Assembly (NCBI RefSeq): GCF_004362395.1
Contig: NZ_SNWE01000002.1
Span: forward strand, 124,001-188,000
Origin: Salegentibacter sp. 24
GTDB lineage: Bacteria > Bacteroidota > Bacteroidia > Flavobacteriales > Flavobacteriaceae
Length of the DNA stretch: 64,000 nucleotides
Reading direction: 5' to 3'
In this document: one piece after another, positions 35,398-44,205 of the stretch
How the letters are laid out: each line of letters starts with the position of its first letter
Position numbering within the stretch: position 1 is the stretch's first letter
Notes under the pieces: generated by a model
Told to the model about the DNA's origin: nothing
The model's database searches: none
Seen by the model: the letters and a program-made list of their open reading frames with translations, nothing else
Program-made: the position numbers and the translations under genes

Positions 35398-36576
35398 TTA
35401 TTGAAAGGCAGGAATGCCAGTAATATCCATTCCCGTAATTAAAAGATGTATATCGTGAGTGCCTTCGTAAGTAATTACACTTTCAAGGTTCATCATATGT
35501 CGCATAATACTGTATTCCCCGGTAATCCCCATTCCACCAAGAACCTGTCTAGCTTCGCGGGCAATAGTTATAGCCATTTCCACATTGTTTCTTTTGGCCA
35601 TAGAAATTTGGGCTGAGGTGGCTTTTCCTTCATTTCTTAATACCCCTAATCGCCAGGCCATTAATTGCGCTTTGGTAATTTCCGTAATCATTTCAGCTAA
35701 TTTTTTCTGCTGTAGTTGGGTGCCTGCAATTGGTTTGTCAAATTGAATCCGTTCTTTTGCGTATCGCAAAGCTGTGTCATAACAATCCATAGCTGCGCCT
35801 ATAGCGCCCCAGGCTATTCCATATCGGGCGGAATCCAAGCAACCTAGTGGAGCACCAAGCCCACTTTTATTTGGCATTAAATTCTCTTTTGGAACTTTTA
35901 CGTTATTAAAAATAAGTTCGCCCGTAGCGCTGGCACGGAGGGACCATTTATTATGTGTTTCCGGAGTGGTAAAACCTTCCATCCCGCGTTCTACAATAAG
36001 TCCATGAATACGGCCATTTTCATCCTTTGCCCAAACAATGGCAATATCAGCAAAGGGTGCATTTGATATCCACATTTTGGCACCATTTAAAAGATAGTGA
36101 TCACCTTTATCTTTAAAATTTGTTGTCATCCCTGCAGGATTAGAGCCGTGATCTGGCTCGGTAAGGCCAAAGCAACCCATAAATTCACCAGAAGCCAGTT
36201 TTGGTAAATACTTTTTGCGCTGTTCTTCTGTTCCGTATTTATAAATGGGGTACATCACCAGGGAACTTTGTACGGAGGCAGTAGAACGCACGCCACTATC
36301 GCCCCGTTCAATCTCTTGCATAATAAGTCCATAGGAAATTTGGTCTAATCCAGCTCCACCATATTCCTCTGGAATATAAGGGCCAAAAGCACCAATTTCT
36401 GCTAAGCCGCTAATTATAGATTTTGGGAATTCTGCCTTTTGCGCGGCATCTTCAATGATTGGGGATACTTCACGTTTCACCCATTTTCGTGCAGCATCGC
36501 GAACTATCTTATGTTCTTCGGTAAGTAGCTCATCTAAATTGTAGTAATCAGGAGCCTGGAAGTTATCTGTTCTCAT
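35398..36576 (-). CDS. Acyl-CoA dehydrogenase, glutaryl-CoA dehydrogenase type
   Basis: 392 residues. Flavin-binding segments CFGLTEPDHGSNPAGMTTNF and KMWISNAPFADIAIVWAK, the middle-domain SLRASATGELIFNNVKVP, and the catalytic glutamate in VITYEGTHDIHLLITGMDIT at the C-terminus match glutaryl-CoA dehydrogenase, which oxidises and decarboxylates glutaryl-CoA to crotonyl-CoA in lysine and tryptophan breakdown. The saccharopine dehydrogenase gene at 9.2 kb would fit the same pathway, though the two are 25 kb apart. It stands alone. Confidence 0.92.
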   Translation of the reverse strand: MRTDNFQAPDYYNLDELLTEEHKIVRDAARKWVKREVSPIIEDAAQKAEFPKSIISGLAEIGAFGPYIPEEYGGAGLDQISYGLIMQEIERGDSGVRSTASVQSSLVMYPIYKYGTEEQRKKYLPKLASGEFMGCFGLTEPDHGSNPAGMTTNFKDKGDHYLLNGAKMWISNAPFADIAIVWAKDENGRIHGLIVERGMEGFTTPETHNKWSLRASATGELIFNNVKVPKENLMPNKSGLGAPLGCLDSARYGIAWGAIGAAMDCYDTALRYAKERIQFDKPIAGTQLQQKKLAEMITEITKAQLMAWRLGVLRNEGKATSAQISMAKRNNVEMAITIAREARQVLGGMGITGEYSIMRHMMNLESVITYEGTHDIHLLITGMDITGIPAFQ

Positions 36577-36632
36577 TCGTGTGGTGTTTTACACAAATGT
36601 AACCAAGCTTTTTAAAGCAAACAATTTTAAGA

Positions 36633-37355
36633 TTATAATTTAAGATAGAAGTCTTTTACGAGATTTTTGTAGGTTTCCGTATAATTATGTCGTGAAATTT
36701 CAATAAAAAGTTCATTTTCCTCTGGTTTAACTTCTTTAAAACTGAAGCTTAATAGGCTTCTTTTAATTTTTGATGTTTCAGAACCACGCACCCTGGTTAT
36801 TTTTTTTGGAAGTAGCCCAAATTTTCTTGCCATGGATATGAAACTTGTTTCTTCTTTATGGGGAATAATAGTATTGAATTCACCATTTTGATGAAGTAAT
36901 TTTGAAACGCCTTCAATTAATTCTGAAAAAGGTAGCGCTTCAGCAAAACGAGCCTTATTTCTACTTTTACTATCTGAGGTGTAATTTTCGACATAAAAGG
37001 GAGGGTTTGAAATTATAAGCTCATATTTTTCCTCATCCTGCATTTCTTCAAAGAATTCTTCAAAAGCTGCGTGATAACAAAAGAGTCTGTCGCCCCAATT
37101 ACTTTGCTCAAAATTATCCACCGCTTGTTCAAAAGCATCATTATCGATTTCTATAGCGTCAATGAGTGGGGCTGGAGAGCGCTGAGCTAGCATTAAAGCA
37201 ATAACCCCGGTTCCTGTGCCAATATCAAGAATACTGTTAGGTTGATGATCCAGAGAAGTCCAGGCCCCCAGTAGAACTCCGTCAGTACCTATTTTCATTG
37301 CACAGCGGTCCTGCGCTATTTGGAATTCTTTAAACTTAAATGATTTATTTGACAT
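36633..37355 (-). CDS. trmN6: tRNA1(Val) (adenine-37-N6)-methyltransferase
   Basis: 240 residues. The N-terminus FKFKEFQIAQDRCAMKIGTD is typical, followed by the SAM motif ILDIGTGTGVIALMLAQR and the catalytic NPPF in IISNPPFYVENYTSDSK, the form used by N6-adenine methyltransferases. It modifies A37 of tRNA-Val. The start ATG lies 15 bp from the terminator of the tsf unit on the same strand, so it has its own promoter or relies on read-through. Confidence 0.92.
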   Translation of the reverse strand: MSNKSFKFKEFQIAQDRCAMKIGTDGVLLGAWTSLDHQPNSILDIGTGTGVIALMLAQRSPAPLIDAIEIDNDAFEQAVDNFEQSNWGDRLFCYHAAFEEFFEEMQDEEKYELIISNPPFYVENYTSDSKSRNKARFAEALPFSELIEGVSKLLHQNGEFNTIIPHKEETSFISMARKFGLLPKKITRVRGSETSKIKRSLLSFSFKEVKPEENELFIEISRHNYTETYKNLVKDFYLKL

Positions 37356-37369
37356 ATTGCAAAAATAGA

Positions 37370-37397
37370 AAAACCGCTTCTTTTATGAAGCGGTTTT
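37370..37397 (-). terminator. Terminator of the rpsB-tsf unit
   Basis: AAAACCGCTTC / GAAGCGGTTTT perfect 11-bp stem with 6-nt loop; on the minus strand it is followed by TTTTTC and TATTTTTG. It separates tsf from trmN6. Confidence 0.9.
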
Positions 37398-37461
37398 GAG
37401 TTTATTAGAAATTTCCAGCTTTACTGAAATAAATTTGGGTATAAGCTAAGGAAATATAATT

Positions 37462-38289
37462 TTATTCTCCTAAAGCAACTCTTTCAAAGGCTACTACTTC
37501 AAGATCTGAATCTACAGATTTAACGTAATCAGAAACACTTTGTTTTCCGTCTTTAATAAAAGCTTGGTTAACTAAAGTGTTATCTTTAAAGTAACGCTGA
37601 ATTTTTCCTTTAGCTATTTTATCTAGCATGTCTTCAGGTTTTCCTTCCTGACGCAGAGTATCCTTAGCGATCTCTACTTCTTTATTTATGGTATCTTGAT
37701 CTACGCCTTCTTCGTTAAGTGCAATTGGATTCATGGCAGCAGCCTGCATAGAAACGTTTTTTGCAGCTTCTTCAGCTCCTTCCGTTTGTTTTGAAAGACC
37801 TGTAATTACAGCAATTTTGTTACCTGCGTGGATGTAAGAACCAACAAATGGTGCTTCAAGAGTTTTAAATGCTCCAATTTCTATTTTTTCACCAATTACA
37901 CCGGTTTGCTCAGTTAATTTATCTTGTACAGTAACTCCGTTGTAATCTGCTTGAAGTAATTCTTCCTTTGAAGAAACTGTTAAGGCTATATCTGCGAAAT
38001 TATTGGCCATTTTAACGAAATCATCATTTTTAGCCACAAAGTCGGTTTCACAATTGAGAGAGATAATAACACCTTTTGTGTTGTTATCATTTACTTTAGC
38101 AATTGCAGCGCCTTCTGCTGATTCTCGATCGGCTCTTTTAGCAGCAACTTTTTGACCTTTTTTACGAAGTACTTCAATAGCTTTATCAAAATCACCATCT
38201 GCCTCAACAAGTGCCTTTTTACAATCCATCATACCGGCACCAGTAGATTTTCTTAATTTGTTTACTTCTGCGGCGGTTATTTTAGCCAT
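37462..38289 (-). CDS. tsf: Translation elongation factor Ts
   Basis: 275 residues. The N-terminal UBA-like domain AAEVNKLRKSTGAGMMDCKK is followed by the core with RADRESAEGAA, SLNCETDFVAKND and the dimerisation repeats (KIAVITGLSKQTEGAEEAAK, VSMQAAAMNPIAL). It is the nucleotide exchange factor of EF-Tu. It follows rpsB with an 88-bp gap that carries a strong hairpin, so its expression is probably set by read-through of that attenuator. Confidence 0.98.
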   Translation of the reverse strand: MAKITAAEVNKLRKSTGAGMMDCKKALVEADGDFDKAIEVLRKKGQKVAAKRADRESAEGAAIAKVNDNNTKGVIISLNCETDFVAKNDDFVKMANNFADIALTVSSKEELLQADYNGVTVQDKLTEQTGVIGEKIEIGAFKTLEAPFVGSYIHAGNKIAVITGLSKQTEGAEEAAKNVSMQAAAMNPIALNEEGVDQDTINKEVEIAKDTLRQEGKPEDMLDKIAKGKIQRYFKDNTLVNQAFIKDGKQSVSDYVKSVDSDLEVVAFERVALGE

Positions 38290-38306
38290 AGTATTGTGTT
38301 TTATTT

Positions 38307-38356
38307 AAAAAGTCGCTTAGAGACCAACTGTTAGGAAAGAAACTAAACGACCTTTT
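38307..38356 (-). terminator. Hairpin attenuator between rpsB and tsf
   Basis: On the minus strand AAAAGGTCGTTTAG pairs with CTAAGCGACTTTTT over 14 bp (two G-U pairs) around a 22-nt loop. The T-run at the end of the stem makes it terminator-like. It lies 22 bp after the rpsB stop and 18 bp before the tsf ATG. Confidence 0.75.
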
Positions 38357-38377
38357 GGATGTTATAAAATGTTGTTT

Positions 38378-39271
38378 TTATTCTTCTTCGTTAGAGGAAG
38401 CCTTGTCTAAGGTTTCTTTTTTAGACTCAAGTTTTACATCTTTCTTGGCCTCTTTCATTGCTTTTTTATCTTCAGCATCTTTAGAAGGAGCTTCAGCTTC
38501 TGGTTGCTTTACAGCAGATTTTGAGGCTTTAGGCTCTTTTTCTTCATCTTCTGATTTATCTTTTTTAGATTCTTTTGAGGCTTTTCTTTCAGAAAGGCCC
38601 TCTACAATAGAATCTGCAACATAAGAAACCACTTTGTTGATAGACTTTGAAGCATCGTCATTAGATGGGATCACGTATTCAACCTCGCGAGGATCTGAAT
38701 TCGTGTCTACCATAGCGAAAATTGGAATGTTTAATTTTTGAGCTTCTTTAATAGCAATGTGTTCACGAGTGATATCAACTACAAAAAGCGCTCCTGGAAG
38801 TCTACTCATTTCAGAAATGGAACCGAGGTTCTTTTCTAATTTGGCTCTTAAACGATCTACCTGCAGGCGTTCTTTTTTAGAAAGTGTATTAAAAGTACCA
38901 TCTTTTTTCATTCTATCAATAGAGGCCATTTTTTTTACGGCTCTACGAATAGTAACGAAGTTGGTAAGCATACCACCGGGCCAGCGCTCGGTAATGTATG
39001 GCATATTAGCTTTTTCAGCTTGTTCGGCTACAATTTCTTTAGCTTGTTTTTTGGTAGCTACGAAAAGTATTTTTCTACCGCTGGCTGCAATCTTTGCAAG
39101 GGCATCTCCTGCCTCCTGCATTTTAGCAGCACTCTTATATAAATTGATGATGTGAATCCCGTTTCGCTCCATGTAAATATATGGGGCCATATTTGGGTTC
39201 CATCTTCTTGTAAGGTGTCCAAAGTGTACACCTGCATCAAGTAATTCTTTTACTTCTACTTTGTTTGCCAT
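38378..39271 (-). CDS. rpsB: Ribosomal protein S2 with charged C-terminal extension
   Basis: 297 residues. The S2 core (about 1-230) has VKELLDAGVHFGHLTRRWNP, MAPYIYMERNGIHIINLYKS, the ATKKQAKEIV and PGGMLTNFVTIR segments and VDTNSDPREVEYVIP. The last 65 residues are a low-complexity Lys/Glu/Ser/Ala tail beyond the usual S2 length, as seen in several Bacteroidota. It is the first gene of rpsB-tsf, preceded by a leader with two small stem-loops. Confidence 0.97.
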   Translation of the reverse strand: MANKVEVKELLDAGVHFGHLTRRWNPNMAPYIYMERNGIHIINLYKSAAKMQEAGDALAKIAASGRKILFVATKKQAKEIVAEQAEKANMPYITERWPGGMLTNFVTIRRAVKKMASIDRMKKDGTFNTLSKKERLQVDRLRAKLEKNLGSISEMSRLPGALFVVDITREHIAIKEAQKLNIPIFAMVDTNSDPREVEYVIPSNDDASKSINKVVSYVADSIVEGLSERKASKESKKDKSEDEEKEPKASKSAVKQPEAEAPSKDAEDKKAMKEAKKDVKLESKKETLDKASSNEEE

Positions 39272-39310
39272 TTTTGTAATAGTTTACTTTCTGTTGAAGA
39301 TAGCAACACG

Positions 39311-39356
39311 TAAGTGGCTGTATTTAAACAAGGCCTTACCTGTTTAGATGCTAAAC
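39311..39356 (-). promoter_or_regulatory. Possible structured leader of rpsB
   Basis: On the transcript strand a GTTTAG-CAT-CTAAAC mini-hairpin (39342-39356) is followed by a second stem using GTAAG (plus-strand 39311-39315 partner) and CTTAC. The location upstream of rpsB suggests S2 autoregulation, known in other bacteria, but no conserved binding site was verified. Confidence 0.3.
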
Positions 39357-39360
39357 TAAC

Positions 39361-39378
39361 TCCCGATAGCAATTGGGA
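39361..39378. repeat. Short palindrome of the TCCCGAT type
   Basis: TCCCGAT / ATTGGGA around a 4-base loop, in the gap between rpsI and rpsB. Similar TCCCGAT-ATCGGGA palindromes are scattered in flavobacterial genomes. Confidence 0.45.
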
Positions 39379-39412
39379 TAACAACAAAATTCTTTTTAAT
39401 ATTAAATGAACT

Positions 39413-39430
39413 TTGGAATATATATTCCAA
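39413..39430 (-). terminator. Perfect 18-bp palindrome after rpsI, possible terminator
   Basis: TTGGAATAT / ATATTCCAA is self-complementary and starts 7 bp after the rpsI stop. It is AT-rich and has no clear U-tract on the minus strand, so termination is only probable. Confidence 0.4.
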
Positions 39431-39436
39431 TAAAAA

Positions 39437-39823
39437 TTAACGTTTAGAGAACTGAAATTTCTTACGGGCTTTCTTCTGTCCGAATTTCTTACGTTCTACC
39501 ATTCTTGGATCTCTGGTCATTAAACCTTCTGGTTTTAAAACTGCTCTGTTTTCTGCATCCAGTTCTACCATCGCTCTTGCTAGTGCAAGACGAATAGCTT
39601 CAGCCTGTCCAGTAATACCACCACCGTAAACATTTGCAATAATGTCAAAATTATCGTCATTACCTGTAAGATTAAGGGCCTGGTTTACTTTGTAAAGTAA
39701 AGGACCGGTGGTAAAGTAGTCTTTAAGATCTTTTTTATTTACGCTGAATTTCCCGCTTCCCTCGGAAACGTAAACTCGCGCAACCGCCGTTTTTCTTCGG
39801 CCAATTTTGTGAATAACCTCCAT
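39437..39823 (-). CDS. rpsI: Ribosomal protein S9
   Basis: 128 residues with the typical N-terminus IHKIGRRKTAVARVYV, GGGITGQAEAIRLALARAM and the RNA-reaching basic tail ending VERKKFGQKKARKKFQFSKR. Part of the 30S head near the P site. Its ATG overlaps the rplM stop in TAATG, so the two genes are translationally coupled. Confidence 0.99.
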   Translation of the reverse strand: MEVIHKIGRRKTAVARVYVSEGSGKFSVNKKDLKDYFTTGPLLYKVNQALNLTGNDDNFDIIANVYGGGITGQAEAIRLALARAMVELDAENRAVLKPEGLMTRDPRMVERKKFGQKKARKKFQFSKR

Positions 39824-40278
39824 TACTTAAGATCGTTTAAGTTAATAGTTTTAGGTTTTTGGGCAGTATGATCATGATCTGTTCCTGCGTAAACCTTTAA
39901 ATTTCTAAATAGGTCTGCTCCAAGTTTGTTTTTTGGTAGCATTCCTTTTACTGATTTTTCGATAAGTCGCTCTGGATTTTTCTCGAATAATTCAGCGGCT
40001 GTTAGACTTTTTTGTCCACCCGGGTAGCCAGTGTGTCGAATGTATTCTTTAGAATCCCATTTCTTACCGGTTAAGTTGATTTTTTCTGCGTTGGTAACGA
40101 TTACGTTATCACCACAATCAACGTGCGGGGTGAAGTTAGGTTTATGCTTACCTCTTAGTAGCTTGGCTACTTTAGAAGATAGGCGGCCCAACGTCTGTCC
40201 TTCAGCATCTACGTGTACCCATTCTTTGGTCACGGTAGCCTTGTTGGCTGATACTGTTTTGTAGCTTAATGTGTCCAC
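39823..40278 (-). CDS. rplM: Ribosomal protein L13
   Basis: 151 residues; an early-assembly 50S protein. Diagnostic segments: [40 protein letters not shown] and the region [19 protein letters not shown] and AVKGMLPKN-like [15 protein letters not shown]. It is the first gene of rplM-rpsI, preceded by a long GC-rich hairpin right after the promoter. Confidence 0.99.
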   Translation of the reverse strand: MDTLSYKTVSANKATVTKEWVHVDAEGQTLGRLSSKVAKLLRGKHKPNFTPHVDCGDNVIVTNAEKINLTGKKWDSKEYIRHTGYPGGQKSLTAAELFEKNPERLIEKSVKGMLPKNKLGADLFRNLKVYAGTDHDHTAQKPKTINLNDLK

Positions 40279-40313
40279 ACTAATTAAATTTACTTATTAT
40301 TAAACATTCCATT

Positions 40314-40350
40314 CCCCGTTCCCTACATAATTCATGTGGGGAAATCGGGG
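40314..40350 (-). promoter_or_regulatory. L13 leader hairpin (autoregulation candidate)
   Basis: On the transcript strand CCCCGATTTCCCC-ACAT is paired with ATGT-AGGGAACGGGG around AATT, giving a long GC-rich hairpin immediately after the predicted transcript start and about 35 bp before the rplM ATG. L13 leaders have been described in Bacteroidia, so this is most likely the L13 binding site for operon autoregulation. Confidence 0.65.
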
Positions 40351-40352
40351 TG

Positions 40353-40360
40353 CAAATGTA
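40353..40360 (-). promoter_or_regulatory. -7 promoter element of rplM-rpsI
   Basis: Minus-strand TACATTTG matches the Bacteroidota TAnnTTTG consensus exactly. The transcript should start about 40347, directly at the leader hairpin. Confidence 0.7.
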
Positions 40361-40591
40361 CAATTATAAATTCATATAGCAAATCCGAAATTAATTAATT
40401 TATTCTGAGGGAGATAGCTGTGCATCTGAAATTTATGATTTGGAATTTATACCTGTAATTTTGAAGGTTTGGATGGTATTTAGGGTGGTTTACTACTAGT
40501 AGATCTAGAAATAAGTCGTCAAAAGGCATTAAAATAACGTTAAACGGTATTTTTAATGTTAAAAAAGTCATAAAAATCGTTTAATGCATCC

Positions 40592-40599
40592 TATCTTTG
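40592..40599 (+). promoter_or_regulatory. -7 promoter element of the lipocalin-like lipoprotein gene
   Basis: TATCTTTG matches TAnnTTTG. The transcript should start near 40605, which argues that the ATG at 40621 is the true start and not an earlier codon. Confidence 0.65.
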
Positions 40600-40620
40600 T
40601 CGTCTCAAATTGATTTAGCT

Positions 40621-41211
40621 ATGAAAAATCTACTTAATTTAATTTTTTTTTGTAAAGTATTTGGGCTGATGCTTATAATAGTATCCTGTGAACCTAATCA
40701 GGATCATGTGGCCACAGCTGAAATTAATGCTACTAATGTTATGGCTACTATTACACCTCAAGATCTAGAAGGGGAATGGCGCCTTTCTGCTATGAATACC
40801 GATACCGTAGTAGATCTTAATAACGATGGTGTATTTAATAAAAACATCTTATTGGAAACTGATTGTTTTCAAGATATGGGCGTTATTTTTTTTGAAAACG
40901 GAGATATGTTAACCACTAATTCTAAACTTGACTTTAAAGCAGGGGAGACCAATCAGGATTTTAAATGTCTTTCCGGGAGAACAGATTCAGGTAGCTGGGA
41001 TGTTGAAAATGTCAATAATGAGGAGCGTCTTGTAATTACAATGACTATTGATGGAACTACTCGTACTCATTCTAGAATTTTAGAACGTACCACGGATACT
41101 TTTTCTTTTGATATCAGTAAAATGGAATCCAATCAATATTATGGGAACCCTGATGGCACGGATGCTGAAGATGTAACCGTTTTATCTTTAGAATACGCCA
41201 GGGTAAAATAG
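40621..41211 (+). CDS. Lipocalin-like-domain lipoprotein of unknown function
   Basis: 196 residues. A lipoprotein signal ends at Cys23 (FGLMLIIVSC), then a short linker and one domain, about 45-196: LEGEWRLSAMNTDTVVDLNN, FENGDMLTTNSKLDF, SGSWDVENVNNEERLVITM, ending VLSLEYARVK. The 'L-x-G-x-W' start and repeated beta-strands suggest a lipocalin-like barrel; a calcium-like DLNNDGVFNKN segment is present. The function is unknown. It is a single-gene unit with its own promoter and terminator. Confidence 0.82.
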   Translation: MKNLLNLIFFCKVFGLMLIIVSCEPNQDHVATAEINATNVMATITPQDLEGEWRLSAMNTDTVVDLNNDGVFNKNILLETDCFQDMGVIFFENGDMLTTNSKLDFKAGETNQDFKCLSGRTDSGSWDVENVNNEERLVITMTIDGTTRTHSRILERTTDTFSFDISKMESNQYYGNPDGTDAEDVTVLSLEYARVK

Positions 41212-41234
41212 CAACCTAACCAATAGTTTGATAG

Positions 41235-41267
41235 AAAAACCTTGCAGCTTCGTCTGTGAGGTTTTTT
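41235..41267 (+). terminator. Terminator after the lipocalin-like lipoprotein gene
   Basis: AAAAACCTTGCAG / CTGTGAGGTTTTT with a CTTCGT loop and two G-U pairs, followed by a T-run, 23 bp after the stop. Confidence 0.88.
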
Positions 41268-41373
41268 ATTGCCCACGTCATACAAAGATAATAGATTTAA
41301 AACGCATTCCTGGTTGAATTTACGATCTACCTTGTAATTGTCCAGGTGGAAATTCTCTTTAAAAGAAAGATCT

Positions 41374-44205
41374 TTAATGTGCTTCTAGCCAGTTATTGCC
41401 TTCACCCAATTCTACATCTAAGGGGACTTCCAATTTATAAGCGTTTTCCATTTCATACTTAATCATTTTCTTTACTTCCTTTATTTCATCCTTATAGGCA
41501 TCAAAGACTAATTCATCATGTACTTGCAGGAGCATTTTGGTTTTAAAGTTTCCTTCACTGAGTTTTCTATAAATATTAATCATTGCCAGTTTGATAATAT
41601 CGGCGGCACTCCCCTGTATTGGTGCGTTTACTGCATTTCTTTCGGCAGCACCTCTTACTACCGCATTTTGAGAATTGATATCTTTCAAATAACGCCTTCT
41701 GCCTAAGACGGTTTGCACATAACCGTTTTCCCTGGCAAAAGCCACCTGGTCGGCAATGTATCCGGTTAGTTTAGGGTAAGTTTTATAATAGGTTTCGATA
41801 AGCTCTTTTGCTTCAGAGCGAGATAAATTGGTTTGATTGCTCAAACCAAATGCTGAAACGCCGTAGATTATTCCAAAATTCACGGTTTTTGCATTACTTC
41901 TCTGCTCGCGGGTTACTTCATCTATATTTACATTAAACACCTGAGCTGCGGTAGAAGCGTGAATATCTTTGCCTTCCTTAAAGGCTTTAATCATATTATC
42001 TTCGTGGCTCAGAGCAGCAATAATTCGTAATTCAATTTGAGAATAATCGGCAGCGAGCAAAAGATGGTTTTCATCACGTGGGACAAAAGCTTTTCTTACC
42101 TGCTGTCCGCGTTCGGTTCTAATGGGGATATTCTGCAGGTTCGGGTTGTTTGAACTCAACCTTCCTGTCGCAGCTATAGTTTGCACGTAATCTGTATGAA
42201 TCCTTCCAGTACTCTTCTGAAGCTGCTTTGGCAATGAATCTACATAAGTGTTTTGCAATTTTACCAAAGCACGATACATCAATACATCCTCAACGATCTT
42301 ATGTTCTTTTATTAAATTAGAAAGTACGTCTTCACCAGTGGAATATTGACCGGTTTTGGTCTTTTTAGGTTTTTTAACTAATTCCATTTTTTCAAAGAGG
42401 ATGAGTCCTAATTGTTTTGGGGAACTAATTTTAAATTCCTCTCCGGCTTCTTTATAAATATTTTGTTCCAATTCTTTAATGTCATTATCTAAAGCATTAG
42501 AAAGGGATTTCAGGAAATTTTTGTCAAGTTTAATACCTTCTAGTTCCATCGCGGCAAGTACCCTAACCAGCGGAATTTCAATTTCATCAAAAAGTTTTCT
42601 GGTTTCTGCTTCTTTTAATTCCTGTTCAAAAAATTTTTTAAGCTGAAGGGTAACATCTGCATCTTCAACTCCATACTCTTTTTGATCTTCCAGTGGTACA
42701 TCCCGCATCGATTTTTGATTCTTTCCCTTTTTTCCAATTAATTCTGAAATAGGTTGCGGACTATAATTTAAATAGGTTTCAGCAAGGATGTCCATATTAT
42801 GGCGCATATCTGGATTTATAAGGTAATGCGCAATCATCGTATCAAAAAGATTTCCTTTTATTTCAATATTATATTTTGCTAAAACCTTAATATCATATTT
42901 AAGGCTCTGTCCAATTTTTTCAATTTTTTCATCTTCAAAGAATGGCCTTAATTCTTCAATAAGTTCTTTCGCTTTGTCCTGCTCACTGGGGAATGACAGG
43001 TAAAAGCCCTTTCCAGGTTCCCAGGAAAATGCAATGCCTACCAACTCGGCTTCCAGAGCATTTAAGCTGGTAGTTTCGGTGTCGATGCAAACGCTTTGCT
43101 GCTTCATCAAATTTTGAAGGAATAATTCCCTGGCCATTTTAGTCTTCAGGCTCTGGTATACATGGGGGGTATCTTTTAAAGTTTTTCTTCCGCCTGTGCT
43201 AGCTTCAATTTTTTCTGAATTATCACCTCCAAATAAAGAAAACTGTCCTTCGCCAGCAGTTTTGGAAACCTTTTTAGCGGAGGGAGAGTTTGTGATCTGG
43301 GTTTGTTGATGGTCGACTTCTCCGCTAAATAGTTTTATAAATTGATCCTTAAGTCTTCTAAATTCAAGTTCATCGAAAATCTCCTGAACCTTTTCGGCAT
43401 TGGGTTGGGAAAGTTCATAATTTTCAGCGTGAAATTTCACATCACAATCGGTAAGAATAGCGGCAAGTTTTTTAGAAAGTATTCCTTGTTCAGCGTGACT
43501 TTCTACTTTTTCTTTCATCTTGCCTTTTAACTGGTTAGTATTGGCCAGCAATTCTTCCATACTTCCGAACTGTTTAAGAAATTTTTTAGCGGTTTTTTCA
43601 CCTACTCCGGGGAGTCCTGGAATATTGTCTACTGCGTCGCCCATCATTCCTAAGAAATCAATCACTTGTTCGGGGCGTTCTACCCCAAATTTCTTCTGAA
43701 CTTCAGGAATTCCCCAGATCTCAATCCCGTTACCCATTCTTGCAGGTCGGTACATGAAAATATTATCGGTCACCAATTGTGCAAAATCCTTGTCTGGAGT
43801 GACCATAAAAACCTGGTAATCTTCTTTTTCGGCTTGTTTGGCAAGGGTTCCAATTATATCATCGGCTTCGCAACCGGGTAATTCTATCACGGGAATATGC
43901 ATAGCTTTTAAAATATCCTGGATGATAGGAATTGCTTCTTTTATAGGTTCGGGAGTGGCATCGCGATTTGCTTTATATTCGGCAAACATTTCGGTTCTTA
44001 CCTCACTGCCTTCTTTATCGAAACAAACCGCAAGATGATCTGGTCTTTCGCGCCTGATAACATCGAAAAGGGAATTCATAAAACCCATTATTGCAGAAGT
44101 GTCAAAACCTTTAGAATTAATTCTTGGGTTTTTAATAAAGGCATAATAACCTCTAAAAATCAGGGCATAGGCATCAACAAGGAAAAGACGTTTTTGAGCA
44201 GGCAT
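41374..44205 (-). CDS. polA: DNA polymerase I
   Basis: 943 residues with all three domains. The 5'-3' exonuclease (about 1-300) has LFLVDAYALIFRGYYAF and GDAVDNIPGLPGVGEKTA. The 3'-5' exonuclease (about 350-530) keeps its acidic residues (SVCIDTETTSL, GQSLKYDIKVL, EDADVTLQL), so proofreading is probably active. The polymerase (about 540-943) has RLSSNNPNLQNIPIRTERGQ, LLAADYSQIELRIIAALS, the O-helix RSNAKTVNFGIIYGVSAFGL and LQVHDELVFDA. It works in repair and Okazaki fragment processing. Single gene. Confidence 0.98.
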   Translation of the reverse strand: MPAQKRLFLVDAYALIFRGYYAFIKNPRINSKGFDTSAIMGFMNSLFDVIRRERPDHLAVCFDKEGSEVRTEMFAEYKANRDATPEPIKEAIPIIQDILKAMHIPVIELPGCEADDIIGTLAKQAEKEDYQVFMVTPDKDFAQLVTDNIFMYRPARMGNGIEIWGIPEVQKKFGVERPEQVIDFLGMMGDAVDNIPGLPGVGEKTAKKFLKQFGSMEELLANTNQLKGKMKEKVESHAEQGILSKKLAAILTDCDVKFHAENYELSQPNAEKVQEIFDELEFRRLKDQFIKLFSGEVDHQQTQITNSPSAKKVSKTAGEGQFSLFGGDNSEKIEASTGGRKTLKDTPHVYQSLKTKMARELFLQNLMKQQSVCIDTETTSLNALEAELVGIAFSWEPGKGFYLSFPSEQDKAKELIEELRPFFEDEKIEKIGQSLKYDIKVLAKYNIEIKGNLFDTMIAHYLINPDMRHNMDILAETYLNYSPQPISELIGKKGKNQKSMRDVPLEDQKEYGVEDADVTLQLKKFFEQELKEAETRKLFDEIEIPLVRVLAAMELEGIKLDKNFLKSLSNALDNDIKELEQNIYKEAGEEFKISSPKQLGLILFEKMELVKKPKKTKTGQYSTGEDVLSNLIKEHKIVEDVLMYRALVKLQNTYVDSLPKQLQKSTGRIHTDYVQTIAATGRLSSNNPNLQNIPIRTERGQQVRKAFVPRDENHLLLAADYSQIELRIIAALSHEDNMIKAFKEGKDIHASTAAQVFNVNIDEVTREQRSNAKTVNFGIIYGVSAFGLSNQTNLSRSEAKELIETYYKTYPKLTGYIADQVAFARENGYVQTVLGRRRYLKDINSQNAVVRGAAERNAVNAPIQGSAADIIKLAMINIYRKLSEGNFKTKMLLQVHDELVFDAYKDEIKEVKKMIKYEMENAYKLEVPLDVELGEGNNWLEAH

